10,544 nt of DNA from Chitinophagaceae bacterium UBA2791 (GCA_002352105.1 DEHV01000056.1:7905-18448); one strand, 5' to 3'; positions 1 through 7,081 are shown, counted from the first letter of the stretch. Numbers and translations are program-made. Notes: a model not told the origin generated them from the letters alone.

Positions 1-1089
1 ATCACTTTTCTGGCTATTCCCGCAATTATTACTGTGGCGGAAAGAAAGAAATTGTTTGATGTGCCGGATGAGAGAAAGATTCACAAGATGCACACGCCTT
101 CTTTGGGAGGACTGGGCATCTTTGCCGGATTTGTTATGACTTGTTTGCTAAGCATTTCTTTTACCATAGCGCCTGAATTGCAGTATTTCCTGGCTGCAGC
201 CATCGTGCTGTTTTTCCTCGGCTTAAAAGATGATATACTGGTCATTTCCCCTATAAAAAAATTTATTGGCCAGGTCATCGCGGCCTTTCTGATCATCTAT
301 AAGGGAGGCCTGCAGATAACGAGTATGCATGGGTTCCTGGGCATTTATGAATTGCCGGAGATGTTTAGTTTATTGCTGACCTATTTCACCATTATTGTTA
401 TTATTAATTCCTTCAATCTGATAGATGGGATAGACGGGCTGGCGGGCAGTCTGGGCGTTATGGCCGCTGCGCTTTTCGGGTTTTATTTCCTTCGCGCCGA
501 TCTTATGCCTTATGCAATAATGGCTTTTGCGCTGGCGGGCAGCCTTATTGCCTTCCTGATATTCAACTATCATCCCGCCAGGATATTTATGGGCGATACC
601 GGGTCCATGCTGATCGGTATGGTCACTGCGATCCTGGCCATTAAGTTTATCAATGTTGCTGAAATGAGCGGCGCCAGCTCCCCTGTCAGAGAGGCTCCGG
701 CGATCGGGTTTACCATATTGCTGGTCCCCTTAATGGACACGCTTCGGGTATTCGGTATCCGGATCTTTCACCGCCGGTCGCCGTTTATTCCCGACAGGAA
801 CCATATTCACCACCTGATGCTGGATAAGGGGTTATCGCATACCGCCATTACCCTCATACTGGTGACCGCCAACCTCTTATTTGTCGGCTTTTCTTATTAT
901 TTCCGGGGCATAGGCGCGGCATCCATCATCGTCGTTGAGGCCTGCCTGTTTTTTGGGGGCATTGCCGCTCTTTACTATACCCGTCCCCGGCCCAAGCTAT
1001 TCGTTACCAAAGTTGACGAGGAGAAAGAAGCCGGCATCACCAAGATCGTTCCGCTTACCAAGGATGCGCTGGTGGAGCATAACAATTGA
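1..1089 (+). CDS. MraY/WecA-family polyprenyl-phosphate sugar-1-phosphate transferase, 5' truncated
   Basis: This is an integral membrane glycosyltransferase of the GT4/PF00953 family. Such enzymes move a sugar-1-phosphate (usually GlcNAc-1-P) from a UDP-sugar to undecaprenyl phosphate, the first lipid-linked step for O-antigen, teichoic acid or exopolysaccharide. The frame is open to base 1: eleven codons (ITFLAIPAIIT) precede the GTG at 34, so that GTG is internal and the N-terminal membrane segment lies outside the window. Visible motifs, in order, are LFDVPDERKIHK and PSLGG near the start, the GLKDD metal/catalytic site (about 220-237), NSFNLIDGIDGLAG (about 403-444), MGDTGS (about 589-606) and the cytosolic sugar-recognition motif HIHH (about 802-813). 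Many hydrophobic helices separate them, and a charged cytosolic tail of about 35 residues ends the protein. The HIHH motif favours the WecA/TagO branch over MraY. Exact sugar and final polymer cannot be told from sequence. Confidence 0.9.
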   Translation: MTFLAIPAIITVAERKKLFDVPDERKIHKMHTPSLGGLGIFAGFVMTCLLSISFTIAPELQYFLAAAIVLFFLGLKDDILVISPIKKFIGQVIAAFLIIYKGGLQITSMHGFLGIYELPEMFSLLLTYFTIIVIINSFNLIDGIDGLAGSLGVMAAALFGFYFLRADLMPYAIMAFALAGSLIAFLIFNYHPARIFMGDTGSMLIGMVTAILAIKFINVAEMSGASSPVREAPAIGFTILLVPLMDTLRVFGIRIFHRRSPFIPDRNHIHHLMLDKGLSHTAITLILVTANLLFVGFSYYFRGIGAASIIVVEACLFFGGIAALYYTRPRPKLFVTKVDEEKEAGITKIVPLTKDALVEHNN

Positions 1090-1166
1090 TCCCTGAATAT
1101 TTATTGAGCCGATCGTCTTAATACCTGTCGGATCTGCTTTTATTCCCGGTCCGTAGCGGGCGACAC

Positions 1167-1182
1167 GCGTTTGATCAATCGC
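1167..1182. promoter_or_regulatory. Near-perfect 16-bp palindrome upstream of frr
   Basis: GCGTTTGATCAATCGC reads as an inverted repeat with a perfect TTGATCAA core and GCG/CGC flanks. Only the T/T pair between flank and core mismatches. It lies in the 193-nt gap 3' of the glycosyltransferase and about 50 bp upstream of the -33 element proposed for frr. It could be an operator for a dimeric regulator or chance; nothing in the sequence names a regulator. Confidence 0.25.
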
Positions 1183-1230
1183 TCGTCATACAGATTATTG
1201 TACGCTTTTTCGCTACCGCCAAATACTCAT

Positions 1231-1262
1231 TTTGTACATTTTTTTTAATTGATGTAGGTTTG
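1231..1262 (+). promoter_or_regulatory. Bacteroidota-type promoter for frr
   Basis: TTTG at 1231-1234 is followed after a 20-nt spacer by TAGGTTTG at 1255-1262. This matches the Bacteroidota sigma-ABfr consensus (-33 TTTG, about 19-21 nt, -7 TAnnTTTG). Transcription would start near 1268-1270, giving a 5' leader of about 14 nt before the frr ATG at 1283. The remainder of the 1090-1282 gap shows no coding potential that I can support and no clear terminator for the upstream gene. Confidence 0.65.
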
Positions 1263-1282
1263 CAAGGACCAATAAATTTGAT

Positions 1283-1846
1283 ATGCAAGAAGAACTTGAT
1301 CTGATTATCGAAGAAGCGGAAGACCTGATGAGCAAAGCGATCAGCCACCTCGAGTCGGGGCTGCTGAAAATAAGGGCCGGGAAAGCCACTCCCAATATCG
1401 TGGATGGCCTGATGGTGGATTACTACGGCGCGCCTACCCCTATTAACCAGGTGGGAAATGTATCCGTGGCGGATTCCCGCACGCTTACGATCCAGCCATG
1501 GGAAAAAAACATGCTTCAGCCGATAGAAAGATCCATTATTGCCGCTAACATTGGCATTACGCCCCAAAATGACGGAAACATGATCCGGCTATTCCTTCCC
1601 CCGCTTACGGAGGAACGCCGCAAGGAGCTCGTAAAAAGGGCTTTGGGCGAAGGCGAACAATCGAAGGTGGCGGTCAGGAGTATCCGCAGGGACGGTATGG
1701 AGCAGGTGAAAAAATTACAGAAAAACGGGTTAAGCGAAGATATCTGCAAGGATGCGGAAGAAAAGATACAGGGGATAACGGATAAGTATATTGCCTTGGT
1801 GGACAAGCTGCTTGCAGCCAAGGAAAAAGAGATCATGACGGTATAA
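1283..1846 (+). CDS. frr: Ribosome recycling factor
   Basis: RRF acts in the cytoplasm after termination: with EF-G it splits the 70S post-termination complex and frees ribosome, mRNA and tRNA. The 187-residue product has the usual family length (about 185) and aligns without gaps in its hallmark stretches: LLKIRAGKATPNIV near residues 27-40, the YYGAPTPINQV strand region (about 47-57), IQPWEKNML and RLFLPPLTEERR in the hinge and domain II, and VRSIRRDG with Arg132, the position of the essential arginine in E. coli RRF. A long C-terminal helix completes the three-helix bundle. The ATG at 1283 gives the expected N-terminus. No Shine-Dalgarno is evident, as is common in Bacteroidota. In many bacteria frr follows pyrH; here the upstream gene is a membrane glycosyltransferase, and a PPK2 gene follows 45 nt downstream. 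Confidence 0.97.
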   Translation: MQEELDLIIEEAEDLMSKAISHLESGLLKIRAGKATPNIVDGLMVDYYGAPTPINQVGNVSVADSRTLTIQPWEKNMLQPIERSIIAANIGITPQNDGNMIRLFLPPLTEERRKELVKRALGEGEQSKVAVRSIRRDGMEQVKKLQKNGLSEDICKDAEEKIQGITDKYIALVDKLLAAKEKEIMTV

Positions 1847-1891
1847 AGGCGCCGGCAGAGCCGGGAATATAAATCGTAAAGAGACAGAGCC

Positions 1892-2638
1892 ATGCCCAGA
1901 ATCAGCCTTAAAGAGATCTCCACCCGCGCTCCAAAGGGTTTTGACAAACAGGAAACCAAGTTAAAGACAGCCCGCCTGCTGGAGGAATCAGACGAATTGC
2001 AAAACCTGCTCTACGCCGAGTCCAAACACGCTATACTGGTGGTTATCCAGGGAATGGATGCGAGCGGAAAGGATGGCGCCATCAGGAATGTTTTTGGCCG
2101 CCTGAACCCCCAGGGCGTGATGGTGAAGTCTTTCAAAGCGCCTACGCAGGAAGAACTGGCCCATGATTTTCTATGGCGTATACATGCCAATACTCCGGGA
2201 AAGGGAATGATCCAGGTATTCAACCGTTCGCATTATGAAGACATCCTGGCGACAAGGGTGCATAAATGGTGCAATGACAGCCTGGCCAAAAAAAGGATCA
2301 GGGCCATCAATGATTTTGAGAAGCTGCTGCAGGAGCATAACAATACCCATATTTTGAAATTTTATCTGCATGTTTCCCAGGAAGAACAGCATGTTCGGTT
2401 GCATGAGCGCATCAGCATGCGGGAAAAACAGTGGAAATACAATGAAAAGGATTTTGAGGAATCAGCGTTATGGGATGTCTACAGGGAGATGTATGAGGAT
2501 TGTTTTGAGCATTGCGATAACCCTCCCTGGATAATCGTCCCTTCCGATCAAAACTGGTATAAGGAATATGTTATGGCGGACAATCTGAATAAATTGATGA
2601 AAAGTTTAGATATGAAATATCCGGGATTAAAAAAATAA
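1892..2638 (+). CDS. PPK2-family polyphosphate kinase (class III-like)
   Basis: PPK2 enzymes use inorganic polyphosphate to phosphorylate nucleotides (AMP, ADP or GDP by class), linking polyphosphate stores to nucleotide energy charge in the cytoplasm. The 248-residue, single-domain product has a Walker A loop GMDASGKDG (residues 54-62), a following NPQGVMVKSFKAP segment, the DFLWR motif (92-96), a Walker B-like IQVFNRSHYED (107-117) with RVH after it, and a lid region with MREKQWKYNEKDFEES. The NPQG...SFK.P...DFLWR pattern is what I recall for class III members, which can phosphorylate both AMP and ADP; class assignment is inference. It sits 45 nt after frr with no promoter motif between and is followed by a terminator-like hairpin, so it is probably co-transcribed with frr. 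The ATG at 1892 yields the typical short basic N-terminal extension. Confidence 0.9.
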   Translation: MPRISLKEISTRAPKGFDKQETKLKTARLLEESDELQNLLYAESKHAILVVIQGMDASGKDGAIRNVFGRLNPQGVMVKSFKAPTQEELAHDFLWRIHANTPGKGMIQVFNRSHYEDILATRVHKWCNDSLAKKRIRAINDFEKLLQEHNNTHILKFYLHVSQEEQHVRLHERISMREKQWKYNEKDFEESALWDVYREMYEDCFEHCDNPPWIIVPSDQNWYKEYVMADNLNKLMKSLDMKYPGLKK

Positions 2639-2650
2639 TATTGAATATTT

Positions 2651-2680
2651 GCCGGTTAGCGGTAATGGAACTGGCTTTTT
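2651..2680 (+). terminator. Intrinsic terminator after the PPK2 gene
   Basis: GCCGGTT (2651-2657) can pair with AACTGGC (2669-2675) as a 7-bp stem including one G-U pair, with an 11-nt loop, directly followed by TTTTT (2676-2680). It begins 12 nt after the PPK2 stop codon. This is the only hairpin in the window immediately followed by a T-run that looks convincing. Confidence 0.6.
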
Positions 2681-2689
2681 AGCATTGTT

Positions 2690-2697
2690 CGTATACG
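2690..2697. promoter_or_regulatory. CGTATACG palindrome upstream of mscL
   Basis: A perfect 8-bp palindrome is flanked by ATTG (2684-2687) and CAAT (2698-2701), slightly off-centre. It lies between the PPK2 terminator and the mscL start at 2741, where an mscL promoter should be. No good TAnnTTTG element is visible nearby (the best, TATTTATC at 2710, has two mismatches). It may be an operator, or chance. Confidence 0.2.
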
Positions 2698-2740
2698 CAA
2701 TGGTAATGTTATTTATCCTCCAAATTCAAAATGCATCATT

Positions 2741-3163
2741 ATGGGTTTCATCAAAGAATTTAAAGAATTCGCCGTAAAAGGCAATGTTGTTGATCTCGCA
2801 GTAGCCGTTATCATAGGCGGCGCTTTTGGAAAAATAGTGGATTCCGTGATCAATGATCTTGTGATGCCCCTGGTGGCGAAAGTTATTGGCTCGCCTGATT
2901 TCAGCAACGCCTATATTGCCTTTGCTGATGTTCCCGCCGGCACGCCCCTGGCTAAGGCCAAAGAAATGGGCCCTGTATTTGCTTATGGTAATTTTATCAC
3001 CGTGGCCATCAATTTCCTGTTGCTTGCCTTTGCTATTTTCCTGATGGTGAAAGCTATTAATAAGTTGAAAAAGCAACCTGAAGAAGCCGCTCCTGCCGGA
3101 CCCTCTTCTACAGATCAGTTGCTGATGGAGATCAGGGATACGCTTCAGCGGAAGCAGGCATAA
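2741..3163 (+). CDS. mscL: Large-conductance mechanosensitive channel MscL
   Basis: MscL forms a pentameric inner-membrane channel that opens under high membrane tension and releases solutes during hypo-osmotic shock. The 140-residue product is of family length. It has the amphipathic N-terminal helix GFIKEFKEFAVKGN, then TM1 (about 15-43) with the pore-lining AVAVIIGGAFGKIVDSVINDLVMP signature and its small Gly/Ala packing residues. A periplasmic loop (about 44-80) follows, then TM2 starting at YGNFI (82-86) and running to about 104. A basic KLKK cluster comes next, then a flexible Pro/Ala linker and a C-terminal helix (STDQLLMEIRDTL) that should form the cytosolic bundle. It appears monocistronic: a terminator lies upstream, and 112 nt with a candidate promoter separate it from the next gene. 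Confidence 0.97.
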   Translation: MGFIKEFKEFAVKGNVVDLAVAVIIGGAFGKIVDSVINDLVMPLVAKVIGSPDFSNAYIAFADVPAGTPLAKAKEMGPVFAYGNFITVAINFLLLAFAIFLMVKAINKLKKQPEEAAPAGPSSTDQLLMEIRDTLQRKQA

Positions 3164-3196
3164 TTTTTTATTTTAATGGAATAAAATATAAATGCG

Positions 3197-3211
3197 CAAC
3201 CCTCGCGGTTG
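3197..3211 (+). other. Weak hairpin between mscL and the DUF3078 gene
   Basis: CAACC (3197-3201) and GGTTG (3207-3211) form a 5-bp stem with a 5-nt loop, extendable by one G-U pair. No T-run follows, so it is a poor intrinsic terminator for mscL, although its location 34 nt after the stop would fit one. Confidence 0.2.
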
Positions 3212-3239
3212 TTCATAACGGGACCTTATATTCTTTATT

Positions 3240-3247
3240 TACCTTTG
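3240..3247 (+). promoter_or_regulatory. Candidate -7 element for the DUF3078-scpA unit
   Basis: TACCTTTG matches the Bacteroidota TAnnTTTG element exactly and lies 28 nt before the ATG at 3276. The nearest upstream TTG (3209-3211) is 28 nt away, longer than the usual 19-23 nt, so the -33 half is not supported. Confidence 0.4.
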
Positions 3248-3275
3248 ACGCATACAATCACAAAAGATCCAGAAC

Positions 3276-4193
3276 ATGAAAAGAGTTTTTTTAGGAGGGG
3301 TTCTCCTGGCGGCAGGAATGATCTCTTTAGGCCAGGATGCAACAGTATCAACATTAAAAAGCGATGTCCGGAGCAGGCAGATAGCAGAGGACACCAGTTT
3401 TAAGCAGGGCTGGAAAAAAGGCGGTTTGTTTACGCTGAACCTTGCCCAGGGCTCATTAAGCAATTGGCAGGGCGGGGGCGATAAATCTTCTTTTTCCGCG
3501 GTGGCTTTTCTCAACCTGTTCGCGCGGTTTAAAGAAGGCCGTCATGCCTGGGACAATACGCTCGATATCGGGTATGGCTATATCAACACCACAAGCCTTG
3601 GAAACAGGAAAAGCGACGACCGCCTGGACCTGTTGTCCAAATATGGTTATGATATTGGCAAGAAATGGTATCTCACCACGCTGTTTAATTTCAGAACGCA
3701 GTTTGCCGATGGATTCAATTATGAAAAAGATGCAGGCGGCGCAGAGGTAAAGTCCAAAACCTCCACTTTTATGGCGCCTGCTTATATGGTGGCGTCTGTG
3801 GGGTTTGATTATAAGCCCAATGATCATTTCTCCGTGTTTATTTCTCCGCTTACCGAAAGATGGATCATTGTAAACGATGATATGCTTTCTGCTTTAGGCG
3901 CCTATGGCGTGGATCCGGGGAAGAAATCCAAAAATGAGCTTGGCGCCTTTCTTAGCGCGGAATTTAATAAGGATATCCTCAAGAACGTGAATTATAAATC
4001 AAGGTTTGATGCATTTTCCAATTATAAGTCTAACCCCCAGAACATAGATATTTTCTGGACAAACGTATTTTCCATGAAGGTTAATAAGTTTCTTTCGGCC
4101 AATATTGCCATTGATCTTTTGTATGACGACGACGCTATCGCCAAACTTCAGCTGCGCCAGCTGTTGGGCATAGGATTCTCGGCAAAGTTCTAA
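3276..4193 (+). CDS. DUF3078 family outer-membrane beta-barrel protein
   Basis: The 305-residue protein starts with a signal peptide: basic MKR, a hydrophobic core (about 4-18) and a probable cleavage near SLGQ-D (residue 20). There is no lipobox cysteine. The mature part matches the DUF3078 pattern found across Bacteroidota: WKKGGLFTLNLAQGSLSNWQ, then GGGDKSSFS, the WDNTLDIGYG strand, and alternating polar/hydrophobic strands (KYGYDIGKKWYLTTLFNFRTQ, AYMVASVGFDY) to the end. The last residues (LLGIGFSAKF) finish with phenylalanine, as expected of a barrel strand recognised by the Bam machinery. It is therefore probably an outer-membrane barrel; its substrate or role is unknown to me. It is followed after 9 nt by scpA, with which it is likely co-transcribed. 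Confidence 0.85.
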   Translation: MKRVFLGGVLLAAGMISLGQDATVSTLKSDVRSRQIAEDTSFKQGWKKGGLFTLNLAQGSLSNWQGGGDKSSFSAVAFLNLFARFKEGRHAWDNTLDIGYGYINTTSLGNRKSDDRLDLLSKYGYDIGKKWYLTTLFNFRTQFADGFNYEKDAGGAEVKSKTSTFMAPAYMVASVGFDYKPNDHFSVFISPLTERWIIVNDDMLSALGAYGVDPGKKSKNELGAFLSAEFNKDILKNVNYKSRFDAFSNYKSNPQNIDIFWTNVFSMKVNKFLSANIAIDLLYDDDAIAKLQLRQLLGIGFSAKF

Positions 4194-4202
4194 AAACATC
4201 GC

Positions 4203-4979
4203 ATGAACCAACCTACTTACCAGATCAGGCTGCCTCAGTTTGAAGGACCCTTCGACCTTTTATTGTTTTTTATTGAGCGCGATGAACTGGATATCTACAA
4301 TATACCGATTACCAGGATCATTAACGATTTTCTTGAGTTTATCCATACCCAGGAAAAGCTGAATATAGAATTGTCCAGCGAGTTTATTCTTTTTGTGTCC
4401 ACGCTCATGCGTATTAAGGCAAAACTGTTGCTTCCCCGGAAAGAACTGGATGAACAGGGCAATGAAGTGGATCCCCGGCAGGAATTGGTGGATAAGATCC
4501 TGGAGTATAAAAAATTCAAGGAGGCGTCGGCCCGGCTTGCCGAGATGGAAGCCGAACGAATGCTGATGATCAAGAGAGGCAACCTGTCGAGGGAGCTTAC
4601 CTTAATAGGAGAGGAAAACAGCGAAGGCACGGAGATCCAGGCGATCACTTTATTTAAACTGATGAAGGCTTTCGAGCGGGTGGTTAAACGATTTGAAGAG
4701 CGTCGTAACAAGCCCGTGCATACCGTGGTCCGGTACAACTATACCATGGAAGAAAGCCGCGAGTACATGCTGTCGTCGGCTAAACGCGAAAAGGTGATGA
4801 GCTTTGAAAAGATCTTTGAGGTATGCGAAGACCGATTGCAGGCGATATTTACCTTTCTCGCGCTGCTTGAGCTGGTGCAGCAGAAATACCTTACCTTAAT
4901 GATCGGCGAGGGAAAAAATAATTTTATCGTGGAATTCAACGAAAACAGGGAGGAAGAGGCGGAGTTTGTATTGGAGTAA
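4203..4979 (+). CDS. scpA: Segregation and condensation protein A (kleisin)
   Basis: ScpA is the kleisin subunit of the bacterial SMC-ScpAB condensin, bridging the SMC neck and cap and carrying the ScpB dimer, and so compacting and resolving newly replicated origins. The 258-residue product begins with the diagnostic YQIRLPQFEGPFDLLLFFIE and DELDIYNIPITRI block (the SMC-neck-binding helical N-domain, about 5-65) and continues with the LMRIKAKLLLPRKE segment. A charged middle region (about 80-180) should be the ScpB-binding linker. The winged-helix C-domain (about 190-245) contains FLALLELVQQKYLTL. Length and domain order are normal. The start at 4203 is 9 nt after the DUF3078 stop. scpB is not in the window. 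Downstream, scpA converges on dxs across 99 nt. Confidence 0.96.
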   Translation: MNQPTYQIRLPQFEGPFDLLLFFIERDELDIYNIPITRIINDFLEFIHTQEKLNIELSSEFILFVSTLMRIKAKLLLPRKELDEQGNEVDPRQELVDKILEYKKFKEASARLAEMEAERMLMIKRGNLSRELTLIGEENSEGTEIQAITLFKLMKAFERVVKRFEERRNKPVHTVVRYNYTMEESREYMLSSAKREKVMSFEKIFEVCEDRLQAIFTFLALLELVQQKYLTLMIGEGKNNFIVEFNENREEEAEFVLE

Positions 4980-5078
4980 CAGGGAGTAAACCGGCTCGCA
5001 ATAGCATGCTTCTCCTGATAAAGATTCAATACGGGAACAAGCGCGCCTGCATAAGATCAGGGCTGAGGATGCGGTAAA

Positions 5079-7010
5079 TTACGGATGGAGGGTTTTTGTC
5101 TTAAGCGTATGCTTCATCATTGCCCTGGCCGCTTCTGCAATACCCTCGGCGTCAAATCCGCATTCCTTGTGGAGCTCTTTTAGAGAGCCATGTTCAACGA
5201 TCCGGTCGGGGATCCCCAATATTTTTACTTCGGCGGTATAGCGGTGTTCCGCCATAAATTCCAGGATGGCGCTGCCAAATCCACCCCTGACCGTTCCATC
5301 TTCCACGGTCAGGATACGGTCGTACCTGGCGAATACCTCATGCAACAGCGCTTCATCAAGCGGCTTGGCAAAACGCATATCGTAATGCGCCGGGTCGATG
5401 CCTTCCGTTCTTAAGGTACGGATGGCGGCGGAGGCAAAATTACCAGGGTGGCCAAAGCTCAGTATGGCGATGTCTTGCCCGTCTTTCAGTTTTCTTCCCG
5501 TTCCGATAACGATCTCCCGGAAAGGCGTTTCCCATTCGGGCATAACGCCCTGGCCGCGCGGATACCGGATCACGAAGGGGAGATCGGTGGCATCCAGCTG
5601 GGCAGTGTACATCAGGTTGCGCAGCTCGCTTTCATTCATCGGCGAGCTGACGATCATGTTGGGAATGCAGCGCATGTAAGCAATATCGTATGCGCCATGA
5701 TGCGTGGGGCCGTCTTCGCCTACCAGTCCGGCCCTGTCCAGGCAAAAGATCACCGGAAGCTTTTGCATGGCGGTATCGTGCACCACCTGGTCGAACCCTC
5801 TTTGCATGAAGGTGGAATAGATATTACAGAACACTTTCATGCCCTGGGTAGCCATGCCTGCGCTCAGGGTAACGGCATGTTGTTCGCAGATCCCCACGTC
5901 GAATGCGCGGTCGGGCATCTGGTCCATCATAAACTTTAAGGAGGATCCCGAGGGCATGGCCGGCGTTACGCCGAATATCTTATTGTTCTTTTCGGCCAGT
6001 TCGATGATGGTCTTGCCGAAGACATCCTGGTATTTGGGCGGCTGGGGAAGTTCGTATTTCTTTGTATAGATCTCTCCCGTGATCTTATCGAACAGGCCGG
6101 GCGCATGCCACACGGTCTGGTCTTTCTCGGCCAGTGCATATCCCTTTCCTTTTACGGTAAGCACATGTAATAATTTAGGCCCGGGAATATCTTTCAGGTC
6201 TTTCAGCGTATCCACCAGCTTGGTGATGTTATGCCCGTCGATAGGGCCAAAATACCGCAGCTTGAGGGCCTCGAAAAGATTGCTGCTTTTATTGATAAAT
6301 CCCTTAACGCTGTGTTCCAGCTTGCTGGCCATCTCCCTGGTGAAATTGGCGCCCACGGGGAGCTTGCCCAGGGCTTTCCAGATATCGTCCTTTACCTTGT
6401 TATAGGCGGGGGATGTGGTGATATCGGTAAGGTATTCTCTCAAAGCGCCTACGTTCGGGTCGATGCTCATGCAGTTGTCGTTCAGGATGATCAGCATATC
6501 GGTATCTGCAACGCCTGCATGATTCATGCCTTCAAAAGCCAGCCCGGCGGTCAGGGCGCCGTCGCCGATGACGGCCACGCATTTCCTGTTCTCGCCCTTG
6601 AAACGGGCGGCCATGGCCATCCCCAGGGCCGCAGAAATAGAAGTGGAAGAATGGCCAACCCCAAAACTATCGTATTCGCTTTCGCTTCTTTTGGGAAAGC
6701 CGCTGAGCCCCTGGTATTTACGATTGGAAATGAATGCTTCTCTTCTCCCGGTCAGTATCTTATGCCCATAGGCCTGGTGGCCCACATCCCATACCAGCTG
6801 ATCGTACGGGGTATTAAAAACATAATGCAGCGCTACAGACAGCTCCACTACGCCCAGGCTGGCCCCGAAATGCCCCCCATGCACGCTCACCACGTCGATG
6901 ATGTACTGTCTTAACTCATCGGCCAACGTTTGTAGTTGCTCGCGGCTAAGGGTTTTAAGATCAGCAGGGGAGTTTATTGACTTTAACAAGGCGCCGGGAG
7001 GAATCTCCAT
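5079..7010 (-). CDS. dxs: 1-deoxy-D-xylulose-5-phosphate synthase
   Basis: DXS condenses pyruvate and glyceraldehyde-3-phosphate, using thiamine diphosphate and Mg2+, into DXP. This is the entry step of the MEP isoprenoid route, which ultimately feeds undecaprenyl phosphate and menaquinone. The 643 residues match the family length. Visible landmarks are GGHF with His47, the WDVGHQAYGHKILTGRR block (74-90), the SFGVGHSSTSISAALGMA motif (115-132), the ThDP motif GDGALTAG (149-156) to NDN (177-179), GPIDGHN (255-261), the catalytic glutamate in CEQHAVTLSAGMA (Glu376), GEDGPTHHG in the pyrimidine-domain segment, and the YPRG and TVEDG motifs of the C-terminal transketolase domain. It lies 71 nt after argH on the same strand, and may be read from its own promoter, from the arg operon, or both. 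Confidence 0.97.
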   Translation of the reverse strand: MEIPPGALLKSINSPADLKTLSREQLQTLADELRQYIIDVVSVHGGHFGASLGVVELSVALHYVFNTPYDQLVWDVGHQAYGHKILTGRREAFISNRKYQGLSGFPKRSESEYDSFGVGHSSTSISAALGMAMAARFKGENRKCVAVIGDGALTAGLAFEGMNHAGVADTDMLIILNDNCMSIDPNVGALREYLTDITTSPAYNKVKDDIWKALGKLPVGANFTREMASKLEHSVKGFINKSSNLFEALKLRYFGPIDGHNITKLVDTLKDLKDIPGPKLLHVLTVKGKGYALAEKDQTVWHAPGLFDKITGEIYTKKYELPQPPKYQDVFGKTIIELAEKNNKIFGVTPAMPSGSSLKFMMDQMPDRAFDVGICEQHAVTLSAGMATQGMKVFCNIYSTFMQRGFDQVVHDTAMQKLPVIFCLDRAGLVGEDGPTHHGAYDIAYMRCIPNMIVSSPMNESELRNLMYTAQLDATDLPFVIRYPRGQGVMPEWETPFREIVIGTGRKLKDGQDIAILSFGHPGNFASAAIRTLRTEGIDPAHYDMRFAKPLDEALLHEVFARYDRILTVEDGTVRGGFGSAILEFMAEHRYTAEVKILGIPDRIVEHGSLKELHKECGFDAEGIAEAARAMMKHTLKTKTLHP

Positions 7011-7028
7011 CAGAATAATTTAAAAAGC

Positions 7029-7036
7029 CAAAATTA
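7029..7036 (-). promoter_or_regulatory. Candidate -7 element for dxs
   Basis: On the minus strand this reads TAATTTTG, an exact TAnnTTTG match, ending 18 nt before the dxs ATG (7008-7010). No TTG-type -33 element is seen at the usual distance; the closest TTTG is about 34 nt upstream. A promoter here would give a leader of only about 10-12 nt. Confidence 0.35.
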
Positions 7037-7050
7037 CTGTTTAGAACAGT
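7036..7050. promoter_or_regulatory. Perfect 6-bp inverted repeat between argH and dxs
   Basis: ACTGTT-TAG-AACAGT is a perfect dyad with a 3-nt centre. It abuts the candidate dxs -7 element and starts 31 nt after the argH stop. It could be an operator overlapping the dxs promoter spacer. As an RNA hairpin it is AT-rich and followed, on the minus strand, by TTTTGG and then a TTTTT run a few nt later, so a weak terminator for the arg operon is an alternative. Confidence 0.3.
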
Positions 7051-7081
7051 GAATAACTGCATTTTAACGACAAAAATTGCG

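Noticed and set aside
1273..1280. TAAATTTG, a second -7-like element just before frr
   Set aside because: It ends two bases before the ATG, so transcription would begin inside the gene. The element at 1255-1262 has both a correct -33 and a usable leader.
1852..1864. CCGGC-AGA-GCCGG inverted repeat just after the frr stop
   Set aside because: The stem is only 5 bp and no T-run follows, so it is not convincing as a terminator; read-through into the PPK2 gene is more likely.
3209..3403. Short plus-strand frame overlapping the start of the DUF3078 gene
   Set aside because: It overlaps the signal peptide region in another frame and resembles no protein; the DUF3078 frame explains the DNA.
5014..5061. 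CCTGAT...ATCAGG inverted repeat between convergent scpA and dxs
   Set aside because: The arms are 6 bp with a 36-nt loop and no T-run on either strand. A shared bidirectional terminator would be expected in this gap, but I cannot support one.
6231..6914. Plus-strand open frame of 227 codons opposite dxs
   Set aside because: It is fully inside dxs and antisense to conserved catalytic regions; the translation has no recognisable domain.
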